Below, piece by piece: positions 1 to 14,100 of a DNA stretch of 64,000 bases. A model generated the notes under the pieces. That model was not told the origin of the DNA. It worked only from the letters and a program-made list of their open reading frames with translations, and searched no databases. Origin of the DNA: Otis tarda (taxonomy: Eukaryota; Chordata; Aves; Otidiformes; Otididae). The first letter of the stretch is position 1. Every line of letters starts with the position of its first letter. The stretch covers positions 45,895,001 to 45,959,000 of the forward strand of contig CM048552.1 of the NCBI GenBank assembly GCA_026413225.1, read 5' to 3'. A program made the position numbers and the translations under genes.

Positions 1-3000
1 TTCACATAGGGAATGTCTTCATGATTAGACATCTGCAGTGCAAATGAGATAATATGTATTAACGTGTGTGTTTTCTCTCTGGAATCAATTACAAGTGAGA
101 AAAGAAAACCGTGAATATAATAACTTTCCCATGGACTGAGACCATACAACCAAATCATTTTTTCTTGCTATTAAATTAATTTTTCTTCCTATTCAAAATA
201 CTTTCATAATTGATAGATTTCTCATCCATGAGGTGATTGAAAGAATTTTTCATTTACTACAGCTAAAATGTGATTGGGGTCAGAATTTAAATTCAGATAA
301 CATAGGTCTCTGCAGTAGCTTATACTGAAACTAAACTCAAGTGCAGTGACAAAGAGCACTCACTTCTCCTTAAAAATGAAATAATATGTGCACACTAGAT
401 AGCTAATACTTAGATTAAAGGGTGGAAAAATAATTAATACTGCTAGGAAAATTATTTCAGTGTTGTGAGTGCAAAGTTAAATGTTATTTCAATTTTTTTT
501 ATCCTCAACTTTTTAGATTACAGCTTGCTGCTAAAGACATGTCAATAGGTAAAAAGTATTATAAAAATTGTTTTAAAAAGATGCTTGGATTGCCAGATTT
601 CATAATGTATTACTACTGAATTGAGACAAAATCATTAAATGGATCAGGGAGTTAAGCCTGCGGGAAGGGAGGGAAGATGGCATAAAACGTTATTTTAATT
701 TAATTCTGTTGAAGTAGTTTATAGAATCTACAAGTGACATTTGTGAACAATGACAAATTTAGAGACTGAAAGTTTTATTTTTTAATGTATTGATTACCTT
801 TCATTTTAATATATATGAAGTATTTACAGTTTGAACATTATCTGTTAACTTGGAGCATTAGTTAAAATGATGAGACACTTCAAAGTTAGCCATCTTATTT
901 ACATAGTTGAAAGATTTATATAATATCGTGATGAAATTATGACTTGACTGGTCTGTGGTTAATGCCCTGATGTAGTTAACCAGCTGTAGAGGACAATAAT
1001 GTTCCGCGATGACACTTATGATGACACCTCTTTTTGGCTATTAGGAGTCAATTTTTATTTTTGTTGCTGCAGTTCTGTTCTTCATTCAGATGAGCTTAAC
1101 ATTTCTACCTTGCATAACCCAAAGCATGTTTGAATCTGAAAGTGGTTTGGTTTCATGTTGCATTCTTATTTTGAAATCCTCCTATGTATTGACAGAAAAA
1201 TAAGACTGTGAGCATTGTGTTTTTTCTCTGCTCTGCTCTCTGTGTGTATGCCTATCAATGTGATTACTTACCTTAGATTCACTGCAGAAGAAACATCCAG
1301 AATTATTAACTTCAGCCATGGCTTTGTAATCCTTAATTAGATATACTACAGTGATTTGTCACGGAAAACAGAGAGCCTAGCCTGTGTAATTGAGTTCTAT
1401 ATTGTTAATTTTTTATTTTCTCATGTATAATTTCATACTTTACATTAATTTCATATTTTACTTAAATTTCACATTTATAAATTTTAAATATATATACATA
1501 TAAAATACATAAGATGCAATGGATATTTTCAAGATAGTTTTAAAAGAGATGTAGAATCCAAAGGGATATCTTGAAATCCCATGATGGCATTTTAAAGATG
1601 TTTTCCAGATCTGAATTGAGCTTTTAGACCCAAACATATTTACGCATATTTATGCAAACAAATATATTGCACAGATTTATGCTCAGTATATAAGCTAAGA
1701 AAATATTCTAATAAAAATTGAGAGATGTATTTTAAAAGAAATCAGTTTTGCAAGGTATTTTGTTAATTTTGTTGAGTAAAACTGCTTTTAAAGTCGCTTG
1801 CAATGAACACCAACAAATATCTAAGTAAGGCAGTCTATGAGCTTTATATTACTGCAGTGCCTAATGGTCACAATTTTGTCTCATAATAGCCTATGAAATA
1901 GACCAGCGTTCTTTTTTTTCATAGGACAAGATTAAGGTACATAAATTATGATCCGGCATAAAGTAACACCAATTCCTGTGATGACAGACTGAATCTTCCT
2001 TCATCTAAAATCAAAATAAAATCAAATACCTTTCTATTTGTGTATGGTACAGAACTGTTTGAACAGTTCTTCAGAATAGCCCTTATGGATTTGAAAGTGA
2101 ATGTATCAAGGCACAGAAATATTACCAGTCATATATTTCTCAAGAGCCAATTACAAATATGGATTGATACAAATACCAGTAGAGATGAATAACTTACAAG
2201 TCACTTCCCAGAAGAAATAAATTCAGATAGCTGGGACTTTACAACAAAAATGTCAGTCAATCAATATTGCAAAATTGCCTGGAAACATAGCTGTAATGCT
2301 TGTACTTTCACTCAAAAGAGTTAGGTTCTAGTTTGAAAGAAACACTGTAGGATAATCAATCATCTACTGGTCAGGATGCTGCTTGGAGATATATAAAGAA
2401 ACATCTTGAATTTGCATCTCTAGCCCTTTGCATCATCCTGCATCTCCTACATTCTCCCAGGCTTGTGGTAATTATAGGATGAGCTTTTATGAATGTCTCC
2501 TGATGAAGGAATTTTGCTGATATTAATAATTAAATGTTCAGTAGACCTGAGAATGATTGTGATTGATTTTGAGCTGGGGTACTGAGCATTCTGTTATCTT
2601 CTTTCTACATAGAATGTAAAAAACTTTTTTTTATAAGGCTCAGGAATATTGTGCCTGACAGGGAGATGATATCCCACACAGATACAGAACTCGAGAGTTA
2701 AGAAATGTAAAATAATTTATTAAAGTTTCTTTGTGCACATATTTATGAACTTATTTATGAACAGGTAAAGTAGCAGTATTTCTCACATATTAACTGTGCG
2801 TAATTTGCCAGATCTTAACAGAATACCTGTCTTTTTACCTCCTGACCTTTTCTCCAACTCTGGATTTTTTCTACACTGTTTGCTCTTTTCCACCTGAGTA
2901 TACCTTTACTTTTTTTCTAAATTCAAAGAATTCTTCTGAAACTTGGGAAGCAGGAGGTTGATCTCAGAGAGACCTGTATTTTCAACTGCTTTATACAAAG

Positions 3001-3649
3001 TAAGATTCAGTCCTTTTTAGCAGTCTTACAGGACTAAAAGCTCACAAATTTGGAAATTGGTCAGAAGGTGAGCTAAATGAGGAAACAGCACGAAGTAACT
3101 CAGTGGATTTGTCTAAACATCTTGCCACCTTTGAAAGGATTTAACTTTACTTCAAGAATAAATGAGACGTGTTTGAGGTGTCCAAGGTCCCACGGGAGCA
3201 GAACTACTACAGAATAAAACTAATCTATCTTTTCATACCATTTGCAATGTCTGCAAGGACAATGCCAGGAATGATTATATTTGGAAACTGAATCAACCTT
3301 TCACTACAGGAAAGGCTTACAGTTTATTGGTATTGTGCTTCTAGGGAGTCAGAACTAAAAACTGTAACATCATATCATACTTAGCCAAGGAATGACTTTC
3401 TTATAATGGTATTAGTCTATCTTGTTTGACATGCTTTCATTTAAAGCAAACCTCATTCATTGAATTTAAATTAATAAATTAAGTGGTGGATTACTACCAT
3501 ACTTAATTACTTTATATTTCAAAGCACGACAGGTACCCCCTACCTTACTCTTAAAAGTAAGAACCATGTTGTGTAATAAAACAGGTTTGGGCTGTCTTTT
3601 ATAAGTAAGTTAATAAAGCTGGTGCTGTATTCTCTTTCCAGCAGACAAG
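1..3649. other. AT-rich unique DNA, no gene seen
   Basis: No open frame of useful length, no splice-bounded coding segment and no recognisable repeat is visible here. The sequence is AT-rich with scattered short A and T runs. A gene-desert or intronic character is inferred from absence of signal only. Confidence 0.6.
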
Positions 3650-4945
3650 ACTTACTCTTTTGACTGTCTAAGGGACCTGAAGGTGCACAAGTCCATGGAA
3701 CCTGATGAGATGCATCACATGTCCTGAGGGAGTTGACAGATGAAGTTGCCAAGCCACTGTCCATCATATTTGAGAAGTTGCAGCAGTCTGGTGAGGTTCC
3801 CGATGACAGGAAAAGGAGAAACATAACCCCCATTTTTAAAAAGGGAAACAAGGAAGACCTGGGGAACTACAAGCCAGTCAGTCTCACCTCTGTGTCTGGT
3901 AAGGTCATGGAGCGGTTTCTCCTGGAAACCAAGATAAGGCAAATGGAATATAAGGAGGTGATTGGTGACAGTCAACATGGCTTCACTAAGGGCAAATCAT
4001 ACCTTTTGCCCTGGTGGCCTTCTACGACAGGGTGACAGCGTCGGTGGAAAACAGACGAGCAACTGATGTCATCTACCTGAACTTGTGCAAAGCATTGAAC
4101 ACTGTCCTGCATGACATTCTTGTCTCTAAATTGGAGAGACATGGATTTGACAAACAGACCACTCGGTGGGTAAGGAATTGGCCGGATGGCCGCACTCAAA
4201 GAGTAGTGGTCAACAGCTCGATGTCCAAATGGAGATCAGTGATGAGTGGCCTTCCTCAGGGGACATAGACAGTGGGATACAGTGCACTCTCAGCAAGTTT
4301 GCCGGTGACACCAAGTTGTGTGGTGTGGTCGACATGTTGGAGGGGAGGGATACCATACAGTGGGACCTTGACAGGCTGAAGAGGTGGGCCTGTGCAAATC
4401 TCATGAAGTTCAACAAGGCCAAGCACAAGGTCCTGCACGTGTGTTGGGGCAATTCCAAGCACAAATACAGGCTAGGTGGAGAATGGATTGAAATCAGCCC
4501 TGAGGAGAAGGACTTGGATGTGCTGGTGGATGAGAAGCACAGCATGAGCCAGCATTGTGCTTTTGCAGCCCAGAAAGCCCACCACATCCTAGGCTGCATC
4601 AAAAGAAGCATGGCCAGCAGGTCAAGGGAGGTGATTCTGCCCCTCTACTCTGCCCTGATGAGACCCCATCCGGAGTACTGCGTCCAGTTCTGGAGCACCC
4701 AGCATAAGAAGGACATGGACCAGTCGGAGCAAGTTCAGAGGAGGGCCACGAAGATGATCAGAGGGCTTGAGCAGCTCTCCTATGAGGACAGACTGAGAGA
4801 GTTGGGGCTGTTCAGAGTGGGGAAGGGTCCGGAGAGACCTTATAGTGGCCTTCCAGTACCTAAAGGGGGGCCTACAGGAAAGACGAGGAGAAACTCTTCA
4901 GCAGGGCCCGTTGTGATAGGACAAGGGGTAACGGTTTCAAAATAG
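3650..4945 (+). pseudogene. CR1 ORF2 reverse transcriptase remnant
   Basis: The translation follows the CR1 RT in three overlapping frames. 3733-4035 carries [36 protein letters not shown] and [13 protein letters not shown]. 4014-4268 carries [20 protein letters not shown] and ends at LPQG. 4166-4945 carries [20 protein letters not shown], the EEKDLDVLVDEKHSMSQHC thumb region and [20 protein letters not shown] to [20 protein letters not shown]. The frame changes, and the stretch expected between LPQG and DIDSG (SVLGPVLFNIF in related copies) is missing. The catalytic FADD motif reads FAGD at 4298-4309, so one metal-binding aspartate is lost. Reading frame slips again near 4830. It has no start of its own and is certainly inactive. 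Confidence 0.93.
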
Positions 4946-5182
4946 AAGGAAGTAGATTCAGACTAGATATAAAGAAAATTTTTTTTACACTGAGGGTGGT
5001 GGAACACTGGAACAGTTGCTCAGAGCAGTGGCAGATGCCCCATCCCTGGAAACATTCAAGGCCAGGCTGGCCAACCTGAGCAACCTGATGGAGTTGGAGA
5101 TGTCCCTGCTTCTTGCAGGTGACTTGGACTAGATGGCCTTTGAAGGTCCCTTCCAACCCAAACTATTCTATGATTCTATGAT
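3650..5182 (+). mobile_element. CR1 LINE, 5'-truncated, RT domain to 3' tail
   Basis: CR1 is the dominant bird non-LTR retrotransposon. This copy begins inside ORF2, at a segment reading roughly [14 protein letters not shown], runs through the reverse transcriptase and C-terminal region, and ends at 5163-5182 in ATTCTATG repeats, the CR1 3' terminus. The 3' untranslated part carries the usual text ending in CCTTCCAACC before the tail. ORF1 and the endonuclease are absent, as expected for the 5' truncation normal in this family. The copy is longer and better preserved than the other CR1s in the window and is closest in sequence to the minus-strand copy at 19.7-20.3 kb. The 5' limit is approximate. 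Confidence 0.95.
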
Positions 5183-7446
5183 TAACAAATGGTAAATTAA
5201 GTCACAGAGGGGCGAAGGGTCTTAAACTCCTAATTACGAACCTGAAAATTTAGAGTTGATATTGAAATTTCACCTTCATCTGACTGTGGTAACCAGATAT
5301 TGACTTATAAGCTTTCCAAGTACTGCATTTTTAGTATTGTCATGCTTAGCTAAAGCATAGATGTCTAAAGACTGAAGTTTCAGATCTAACTAGAAGTTTG
5401 ATGAGGTTTAGCAGCTGAGGCTTCTAAGTTTGTTTTAAAAATATTGGGAGGTGAAGCTATTTTTTTCTTGAGAAGAATATTTTATTTAAGGCAAAATATC
5501 ACGCAATTAACTTTCCTTGAATTGAATACGCATTATGAACTAATAAATATTTACTGCAGTTTTCATGCACTTTCATGTTCAGGAAATGGTTCATATTAGA
5601 GAACATGTGTGGTACCAAGAAGCTTAGTTTATATGCATATATATGCACCTGCATTAGACATGGTATGGAAACAATAATTACTAATATGTCTGACTAATTT
5701 CTCCATCACCAGGTGAAAAGTTTTATTAACCACAACAGATACAATTATAACAAGTTTTACTGCGGGAAACCACAACAAGTGGTAACTTTGTGGGAAAAGT
5801 TTATTATTTACTTTCCCTATGTAGTATTGAAGTGAAGCCTCATTCTAGTCTTCTGTAAAGTTCCACGAAGGTGCATGAGTTTTTTTCATGCTTTCTTGGC
5901 TGTCTCAGCTGAAATCTGTAATGCAGAAGAGTTTTATACAAAAAACTGCAAGCAATAATTGTCTGCAGATGACAGACAATTCTTAGCGTGCTTGGTGATC
6001 TATAAAGCTGTTTTAACTTTACTTGAGTTTTAGTAGTATTAGTATAGCAGAAATCATCAACTTTCTGCCTAATAAACTTTATGAAGTCACTCAGGTAGAA
6101 GACACATAACTACTGAAATTTAGATGGCTTTTGCTGATTTTTACTCAATATTGATTTTTTTAATACATGTTTTCATATCAGAATACAATAAGTAGCTGTA
6201 TTTCCTCTGTGTTTCTGGGAAAATTACATTTGCTAAAATTCACCAGAACACGTAAACCACAATTCTTGTATCAAGAATACTATGAAATAATTCTTTCATA
6301 TTTTCATTGACTAGAGTGGCTTCAAACACATTTATTCAGTTGTTCCACAGACAGAAACTGGGAACTTACTGCAAATATTCTATACTGAATAACTCCAGAA
6401 TAAACTAGGTGTGTCTCACACAAGATATGTTTATGTCTGACAGTGCCAGTCTGCGAAACTGAACCCTTACTCAGAAAGGTTTTTCGTCTCTGTGTTATGA
6501 TACCTAGAGAGAAAAGAGAGACCTTCTAGTGACAGTATGGTGTAAAAACAACTTGGATTACCAATTCTGAAGCCACAAAGTTCAACAAAACAAGGATTTG
6601 GAGATGGACTTCATTTTGACCTCCTTACCTCCTGCCTGTGAGCACAGTTGACTATCTGTAATACAGAAATAATATCTTTATCGGCAATATAGACAAAAAA
6701 GGAAATAACAAGTAATAGAGTAAAAGTCTTATCTCTTGAAGATGAGGGAGGATCCATTATTACAGTTTTCAGAGATGTCTTCCAGTTTTGGCAGGTGTCT
6801 TAAGCTTCCATAAATTCTCTCTCTGAAGAAAGAAACTTTATTGAAGTGAATGCTCCAAAAATAAAAATCCTAACCTAAAAAATTTGGACTTCACTTTGCT
6901 CACAAAAGCTCTGTAACCAATGAGAAAACACTTTTCTGAATTAGGTTTGTATTGTACAATCTAGTCCTTTTAGCAAAGTACCAAAAAATAAGTGGACAGT
7001 TTTCAATAGCAAAAGCTAATAAGAATTTGTTACCAGTTAAGTGGCAGTGGAAGACCAAATAAAGGATGGGAAGCAATCAATGCTTTGAAATTAATGCATA
7101 TTTTTTTTCCTAAGTGTGGATGTCAGAGTTAGTACTCTAAATTAAAAAAAAAAAAAAAAGGAGTAGATGTTCAGACTGGGTATATCAATGTGACCTACAC
7201 TCCGTGAGTGATACCTCACCCTTGGTAAATGCCGTAATATTTATTTATAACTTTACTCAAGTGTATTGACTTGTACTGTAACAATGGAAACAGAAATTAT
7301 TATTTTGCTCTTGTGATTAATTATCTTGAGCTACGTAAATAACTTTTAGTTCAGGAAAGTACAGTTAAACTATTTTATGTACCTAACACAAAGAAACCTT
7401 ACTTGTGAGTTGGGGTCTGTGCAACACAAACAATAAATCATAGTAT
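5183..7446. other. AT-rich unique DNA, no gene seen
   Basis: No open frame of at least 60 codons and no recognised repeat. A 16-base A run lies at 7144-7159. Nothing else stands out. Confidence 0.6.
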
Positions 7447-7451
7447 ATGCA

Positions 7452-8148
7452 TGTGGTGGTTTAGCCCGGATCACCACACAGTTTCTTATTCACCCTCCCC
7501 CTACCCAGTGGGACAGGGGAGAGAAATTGGGAAGAAAGGAAAACTCGTGGGTTGAGATAAAAACAGTTTACTAAAAATACTAAAAACTACAAAGCTAACA
7601 GGATATAAGGATATTAATATATACAAAATATACAAAATGAACAATGTACAATTTCTCACCACCCGATGTCCGAATGACCGACGCAGCCCGTCCCGAGCAG
7701 CAATCACAGGAACGACACCGAGCAGCAAGCAAAGGCGGGGGAGAGCAAGCTAGCAAGGTAGAGGGAATGATGCCAGCAAGCAAGAGAGAAAAAAAAAGAA
7801 TGCCAAGGGTGCCCGAACGGATACCCGACAAGAATGCCCGAACAGAAAAGGATAGGATGCCCCCTGCCATGGGCAACCCCCACTTATATACTGAGCATGA
7901 CGTTTATGGCATGGAATACTCTCTTTGGCCAGTTTGGATCAATTATTCTGTCTGTCTTTCGCCCAGCTTCCTGCATCTGCACATTAATGAGACCTTAACG
8001 AGACTTGGAAAGCCAGACAGTGTCCTTGGTCTCATTAACAACAACTCGTATCATCAGAATGTTTTTATCAACATTCTTCACACACGAAATCCAAAACACA
8101 CCGGCTACTGAGAAGAAAATTAACTCCATCCCTGCTGAAACCAGGACA
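7452..8148 (-). mobile_element. Solo LTR, avian ERVL-type
   Basis: On the minus strand this 697-bp unit starts TGTCCTGGTTTCAGC and ends CTAAACCACCACA, the terminal sequences of a widespread bird ERVL LTR family. It is flanked by an exact 5-bp duplication, ATGCA, at 7447-7451 and 8149-8153, which fixes both ends. A TATATAAG box reads on the minus strand at 7883-7890. No internal retroviral region adjoins either side, so it is a solo LTR left by recombination between the two LTRs of a former provirus. The GC-rich middle gives meaningless open frames of about 60-155 codons on both strands. An intact target duplication suggests moderate rather than great age. Confidence 0.93.
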
Positions 8149-8153
8149 ATGCA

Positions 8154-11100
8154 GTTCAGGTAGACTAGGTGGTCTCTCCCTATACTTATACTTCAATTTA
8201 AACCTAAATGTAAATTCCAAGACAGGAAATCTTGTGAAAACATTCTGAGGTGGTTTTGGTTTTTGCATTTTTTTTTCTGAAAATTTCTTAAATCTATGAT
8301 TTTGTTTTTATTTATTTATTTTATTTTTTAACTGAGTAAGACATCAACACATAAGTTGTTAGGTCACTTACCCAGAAGGCCAGTATTGTAAATTCTTCTA
8401 TATCCTAATTTGAACTTGACTTATTTCACTTGCCAGGTTAAGTGGTAACCATCAGGCTGTTGCCTGTTGAAGCTTGTTACGTAGCTCTCTCTACATATAG
8501 ATACTAGAATCAGTCTGAAAGGGATAGGCATGCAAAATTTAGAAAGTTGTAACATTGTCCCTGTTAATGTTTTTATTGTAGGAAATAAATTTGTTTAGGT
8601 TGGATTATTAGCCAGATCTTACTATGACCTTTTCTTTCTGTCGTCTGCTCTCGTTAAAGACTGTAGTATGGCTCATTTTCCACATTTGTCTTTCAGCATA
8701 AGCTTTCATCCTTCCAGAAGGATACAATATGGTGTTTAGTTTTTGATTCACACAGCATATTTTGAGCATTATGTCTAATAAAGACATACACTTTCCTGGT
8801 CGTCTGGTCTATTTTGATAGTGGTACTTCATTAAACTGATGCTGAGAAAATCTGTGCCATTGGGACCGTTTTCTATTCCTGAGCAGGGATTTAGTACCTG
8901 CTGACAATTTTTCTATTAATTAAGATCCATATCTAAGCTTGAATGAACTATTAACAGAGAACTGCTTACTCAGTATGAGAAGGGAAAAGAGAAAGAAGAG
9001 AAAGAAAAAGAAAAGAATATTGTTGCATCAAAGCAAACTATAAACATAAGAAAAAAGATTTAAACAGTTTTATCGTTGGATGTCTTTATCTCAGTTAGAA
9101 CTATGGTTTTGTTTAAAATATGAAAAAAAAAAGGAAATAAGCAAATCAGCTTGTTTGAAATATGCTCTGACAGAAGTATTTGCCTTCCAGCACCCAGACA
9201 GGTAATTTTGAATGCTTGAAAGCTGACCTCCTTTCTTTTGTCACATCTATTAGAAATCTGGTACATTTGGATTTTTTTAAAAAAGAAGAAAAAAAAAAAG
9301 AATGGACAAATATTTATTAAAATTTCAGTGAGATGACATGAAACTGACTTATATATATAATTGGGCTTTTTGATAAGATTTCAGAAAGTGCTGAGACTCT
9401 CAGCTCCTGTTGGAACTGTCTGATTTGATAGTATAAAACAAAATCATCTCTGTCTAATGGGTTCTAAAGACAGATACTGCCACCAGGGTAAAAGTTGTAG
9501 GACCAATCTGACAAAAATTATTCATTATACCTATACTGTGGTGCAGCTTTCTTCAAGTCCTGGATCATATCTTGTCTATTCTAGAGCATCTGTACTCTTG
9601 TGCTCAAGTGTTACAGCTTCAAAATTCAATTGACTACTCTTGCAGACCAGAGGTAAAATACGATGCAACACACAAGGAGGAAGATTGTGTTCAAGTACAG
9701 GCTTGATCCTCCCAATCCAATGGTACAAGTATCACACTGCATTGCACCCAAGGACTAGACCAGGTGTTCTTTCTTGCAAAAGAGGTAGGAGTACAAAACA
9801 AAAACCAAATTAAAAAAAAAAAGAAAGAGAAGCCTGCACCAGTAATTGTTTAGAAAAAGAGAAAAAATATCTCAAAGTAGTGAATATTTTTTCATTAGCT
9901 ATTTAGAAAATGCAGGAAAAAATATTTTTCTTCTCCTCTCATTCATTCTTCCACAGTGACCATTTTCTCTCACAAAATAGCTCTATTGGTATTATTTAGA
10001 GACTTTTACTCTTCACATTTTCATCCTTTAATGACCTTACAGTATTATTTAAGGATCTCATTATCATGAATATCACATTTTGTTTATCTAGTTCCTGTTC
10101 TGATTATTTCTCTGAATATCCCCACGTGTATGCAATTCTCAGATCATGTCAATTCTACATAATGTAATTTTTAAATTTGTTGATAGAAAGATTTCACTGA
10201 CTACACATGCACTGTTCAGTTTTAGGTTTAGTGACTGGTTTTTAGCACAGTCTCATGCAGGATATTTAGAAAATATATTTTCTCATCTAGAGTATAGCTA
10301 ATGTGATTACTAACATCTGTATTGGCTCAGGTGAGTGACTTTTTTTTTTTTTTCTCTGTGAAGATGGATGTCTTTTCCAAGTATCACATCAGCCCAAATC
10401 CTGTCTTTGGAATCTTTTAAGCAACTGTTAAGGTACTAATGAAAACCTGCTTTCTGAGCTGCCAGGTCTGCACAGATGCTGTGGACAACTACTTTGGGAG
10501 TAGAAAAAAAATTCTTCCAACTGCTGAAAATCCGATCTGTAGTGTAGTGTAGTGAGGAATTAGAACTTCATGGGATAACTGCTGAAATAGGGTATATAAG
10601 CAGTTCATGAAATGCAAACAAGTACAGTATTATATTACTCTATTCCACTGACTTCTAAAATCTTTCTTCTGATCCCCTCGCTCTGAAGTATCCCACTGAC
10701 TAACAAAATAGTTAGGTATCTTTAGTAGACAGTAGGCTAAATTCCAACTTGCAAATCCATGCAAATTCTGTGTGTTCTTGTTTAACTATTCCTTTTCCCT
10801 CCAAAGTCCGTGACCTATTCTAGCAAGGAACTGTGAATTCAAAATGTAATCATTGATGTGTACATCTATCTGCTACAAAACTTCATTCCAGGCAGCTCAC
10901 TGCTGTTTGAACAAGGGCATTGCACTCTAGCAGATGGATAATCTCTCTGCAAAAATAACTTACTACTGTACCACAGTCAAGTGTCCTATATTTGAAAAGA
11001 GCAAAGAAACACGAACCATAGATTTGATATTGTGTGACTAGTGTCCAAAAAAATTTCAGAGTGCAATACAAAACTATTTTGTTTTAGTATCCTGCATATA

Positions 11101-14100
11101 TGTTTCCTTGAAGTTTTGTGGTTATTATAGTCTTAATAGAAAACAAAAAAAAATCAACCTTTTTTTTTGTAGACAAAAAACTGATTTACTGTGTGAAACA
11201 GATCAAGAATTCTGAAAAAAATGATGAAGATAAACAGGCCTAAAATGTGTCTCACTCAACTGTTGTTGAGTAACAACAGTTACAGCAATAATTTACTGAA
11301 AGCGTGCTTTGAGTATAGATGTGTAATAATCACATAAGCATTTTACTATGCAACTCTGGTACTAATATATTTTGCCTTTTATAAACTAGAATGTAAAATA
11401 TACTTATTGGAAGCAATTCATCTAATAAAGTCCAAAGCAAAGAAGAATTTCTAAAGAAAACAGGGAAACTGTGCATGAAGAGAAGGAAAACGTGAGCAAA
11501 ACCATAGAGAAGGGAAAAAGAGGCCAGCTCAACTTTCTAAGAATTCATATTGCATTTCATAAATATTTTTAAATTTTTTTTTTAGGGAATAAAATGGATG
11601 AAAAGATAGTCAACAGAAGTAGTCCTTGGGAAAACATGTCATTTGTCTTCAACTCTATAAAGGCTTGAAAGGATATATTGGCTTTACAAACTTTACAAGA
11701 GAGTTTGTAGGCTACCAACTGGCATGGATGTAGCCTGTGGCTCAAGGTGTACACAGAGTGAATTCCTAATGCCAACAGCCTTACCTCAACCAAGTTTGAG
11801 TTATGTGTGACAGAAAAGGACAGCTCAGGGGTGGGAACAATCAAAGAACTGAGGTATAGGAGCACTTTAACAGGTAAAGATCCACAGCATATTTTTTCAG
11901 ATTCTAAGTGGCAGATCATGTCTGAGATGTCATGGCTCAAACACGGAACTGATATCACAGATGTATCTATGATATCAAGGGTGTCATGTCATGCTCAGAC
12001 TGGTGGTAGTCAGCAAAGCTCCCTCTTCTACAGCTAAGTATTGGAAACATGTTTGAACTGCAAGGTTCACAGGGAATCTGTTCCGTTTCTTTTTCGGGCT
12101 GAATATAAAGCACAATATACATCTTCATTTTTCCACTGAAAATATAGAAGATCTTTTCAAAACATAAATCTGCTAGCTTTTTATTTTTCCATTTACTAGT
12201 AAAAGAAATTATATTTGTCTACAAATATATATATATTATTTCACTCATAAAATCAATAGAAATCCAACTTTTTTCTTCATGTCAGAATTATAGCATTCTT
12301 ATATTTCAGTTTTATATATTATCCTCCCTGGTGCTCAGTGCAAAAACTGTGTTCTGAAGCATTTAGAAATTAGTGACACCAGAAACTTTTGACCTTAATC
12401 CACAATTAAACCACCGAGTCACAGCCAGATCAATTACAAGGTTCACGGCACTCGTGTCATATTAAATGCAACTTGCCATGGGGAAAAGGCAGGAAAAGGG
12501 AGGTCAGAACTGATAGTTTGAGGTTTTTAAAAAAATGTCTGTGATGATTGTGATCACAAAAAGGTTTGTTTCAGGTAACTATTCAAATAGATTAAACTCA
12601 GGCAGATGGAGCGTCTTTATTTTACTAAGTATATTTCTGTTAGAATATAGTGATGGATAGGGTTATTGCTGGATATAATCAGCTTTAAAATGGTGTTACA
12701 TTGAAAAAAATGTTTAAAATTTTCAGCTGTTTGCATAACTTCCTGTGAATAGAATTTGTAACAACCTTCTGTTGTCGCCTATATAACTGTAAGCACAAAG
12801 ACTTGGTATAAGGTTTTCCATGATTGACAGTTACTTTTGGATTCCAAGCTCTGCATCCAAATCCAGACAGGATATAGCCTCTATAATGATATCCAATTAG
12901 TGGCTGCAGTTCTTCTATGTGTTGAATCTGATTCAGACTTGTGTGCATTGCCCTGGAATGGAGCGTATGCCAAGCATGTACTGTGCTGGAACAGTTTTCT
13001 TCTTTTGGCCCTGGAAATTGTGCACTTGTTACAACAGGAGATATACTGTATGTAGGGGTCCTCCCTTTTACTGAGTAGAAAAGAATTTATACATTAGCAT
13101 TCTAACCAAGAGACATTTTTGCTTTTACTCCAAAGCTACAGCAGATGCATCTGAAGTATGACATTCCCTGCTTAGGACAACTCTCTTGAAACCTCATCAG
13201 GAATAATGTAGGGTACTTGAATATGTTATACTTGGAGCTACATCATCCTAAGATTAGAGCAAAGAACATGTAATACACATCTAGATAGCCACTGGAGATA
13301 ATCTATTCCACATTTGAGAGTTTTGTTATGTTTTCAAAGGCAAAGATTTCAGGTCAATACTAAGGAAAAAAAAAATCCTAGGAATTTTTGTCCAGCTTGA
13401 AACAATTTTATGGCCTTGATTTTTAAAAGATGCCAACTTGAAAGGTCTGTCAGTATACATCCCGTAAAAATGAGCACCTAAAGCCACCTGAGAAAAATTT
13501 GGTATTGGTCCCTACACTGTAAATTTCTGCTAACTGAAAAAATACATAAACCCTCAGCCTCTGATGACTATCTTAATGCATAGATACTTGTTCAGATATT
13601 CTGTAACTATGCCTAAGTATTGATATTTCTATTTTGTAAAATATCTGTCTTGGAAAGTGTTGTGAAAGACACAGTAACATTATAATAACTTTTAATACAT
13701 ATAAATGCTACTTCACTATTATTCTTTTCATTTATCTTCTAATGTTTTCCTATTTCCTCATAAAATATGCTTTCACACAGATTTTTCTCTCACTTCCATG
13801 GGCTTTGGTCATTTTCAAAGGGTAAAAGGTTGGAGAAGAGGACAATTTAAGTGGAAAAAAAAACCACCAACCAAATACACAAACCCGTTTCTGAAATATT
13901 AATAATAACTATTAGAGACTTTCTGGAGGAGTCTGGAAAAGAAGCCTTTAATCCCAACTAAATAATGATGTTATTGAAACAATATTACAAAATTGTTTTA
14001 AATCTATGGCTTCTTCCCATTTATAATAAAAGCACGTTTAATGTCATTTAATATCTAGGCTTCAATTCTCTCCTGCTAATTGTGAAGATCTTCAACACAA

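Noticed and set aside
7644-8111. 155-codon frame
   Set aside because: Falls inside the minus-strand solo LTR and has no protein resemblance.
11263-11284. Small hairpin AACTGTTGTT / AACAACAGTT
   Set aside because: A 10-bp stem is expected by chance in 64 kb; it has no supporting context.
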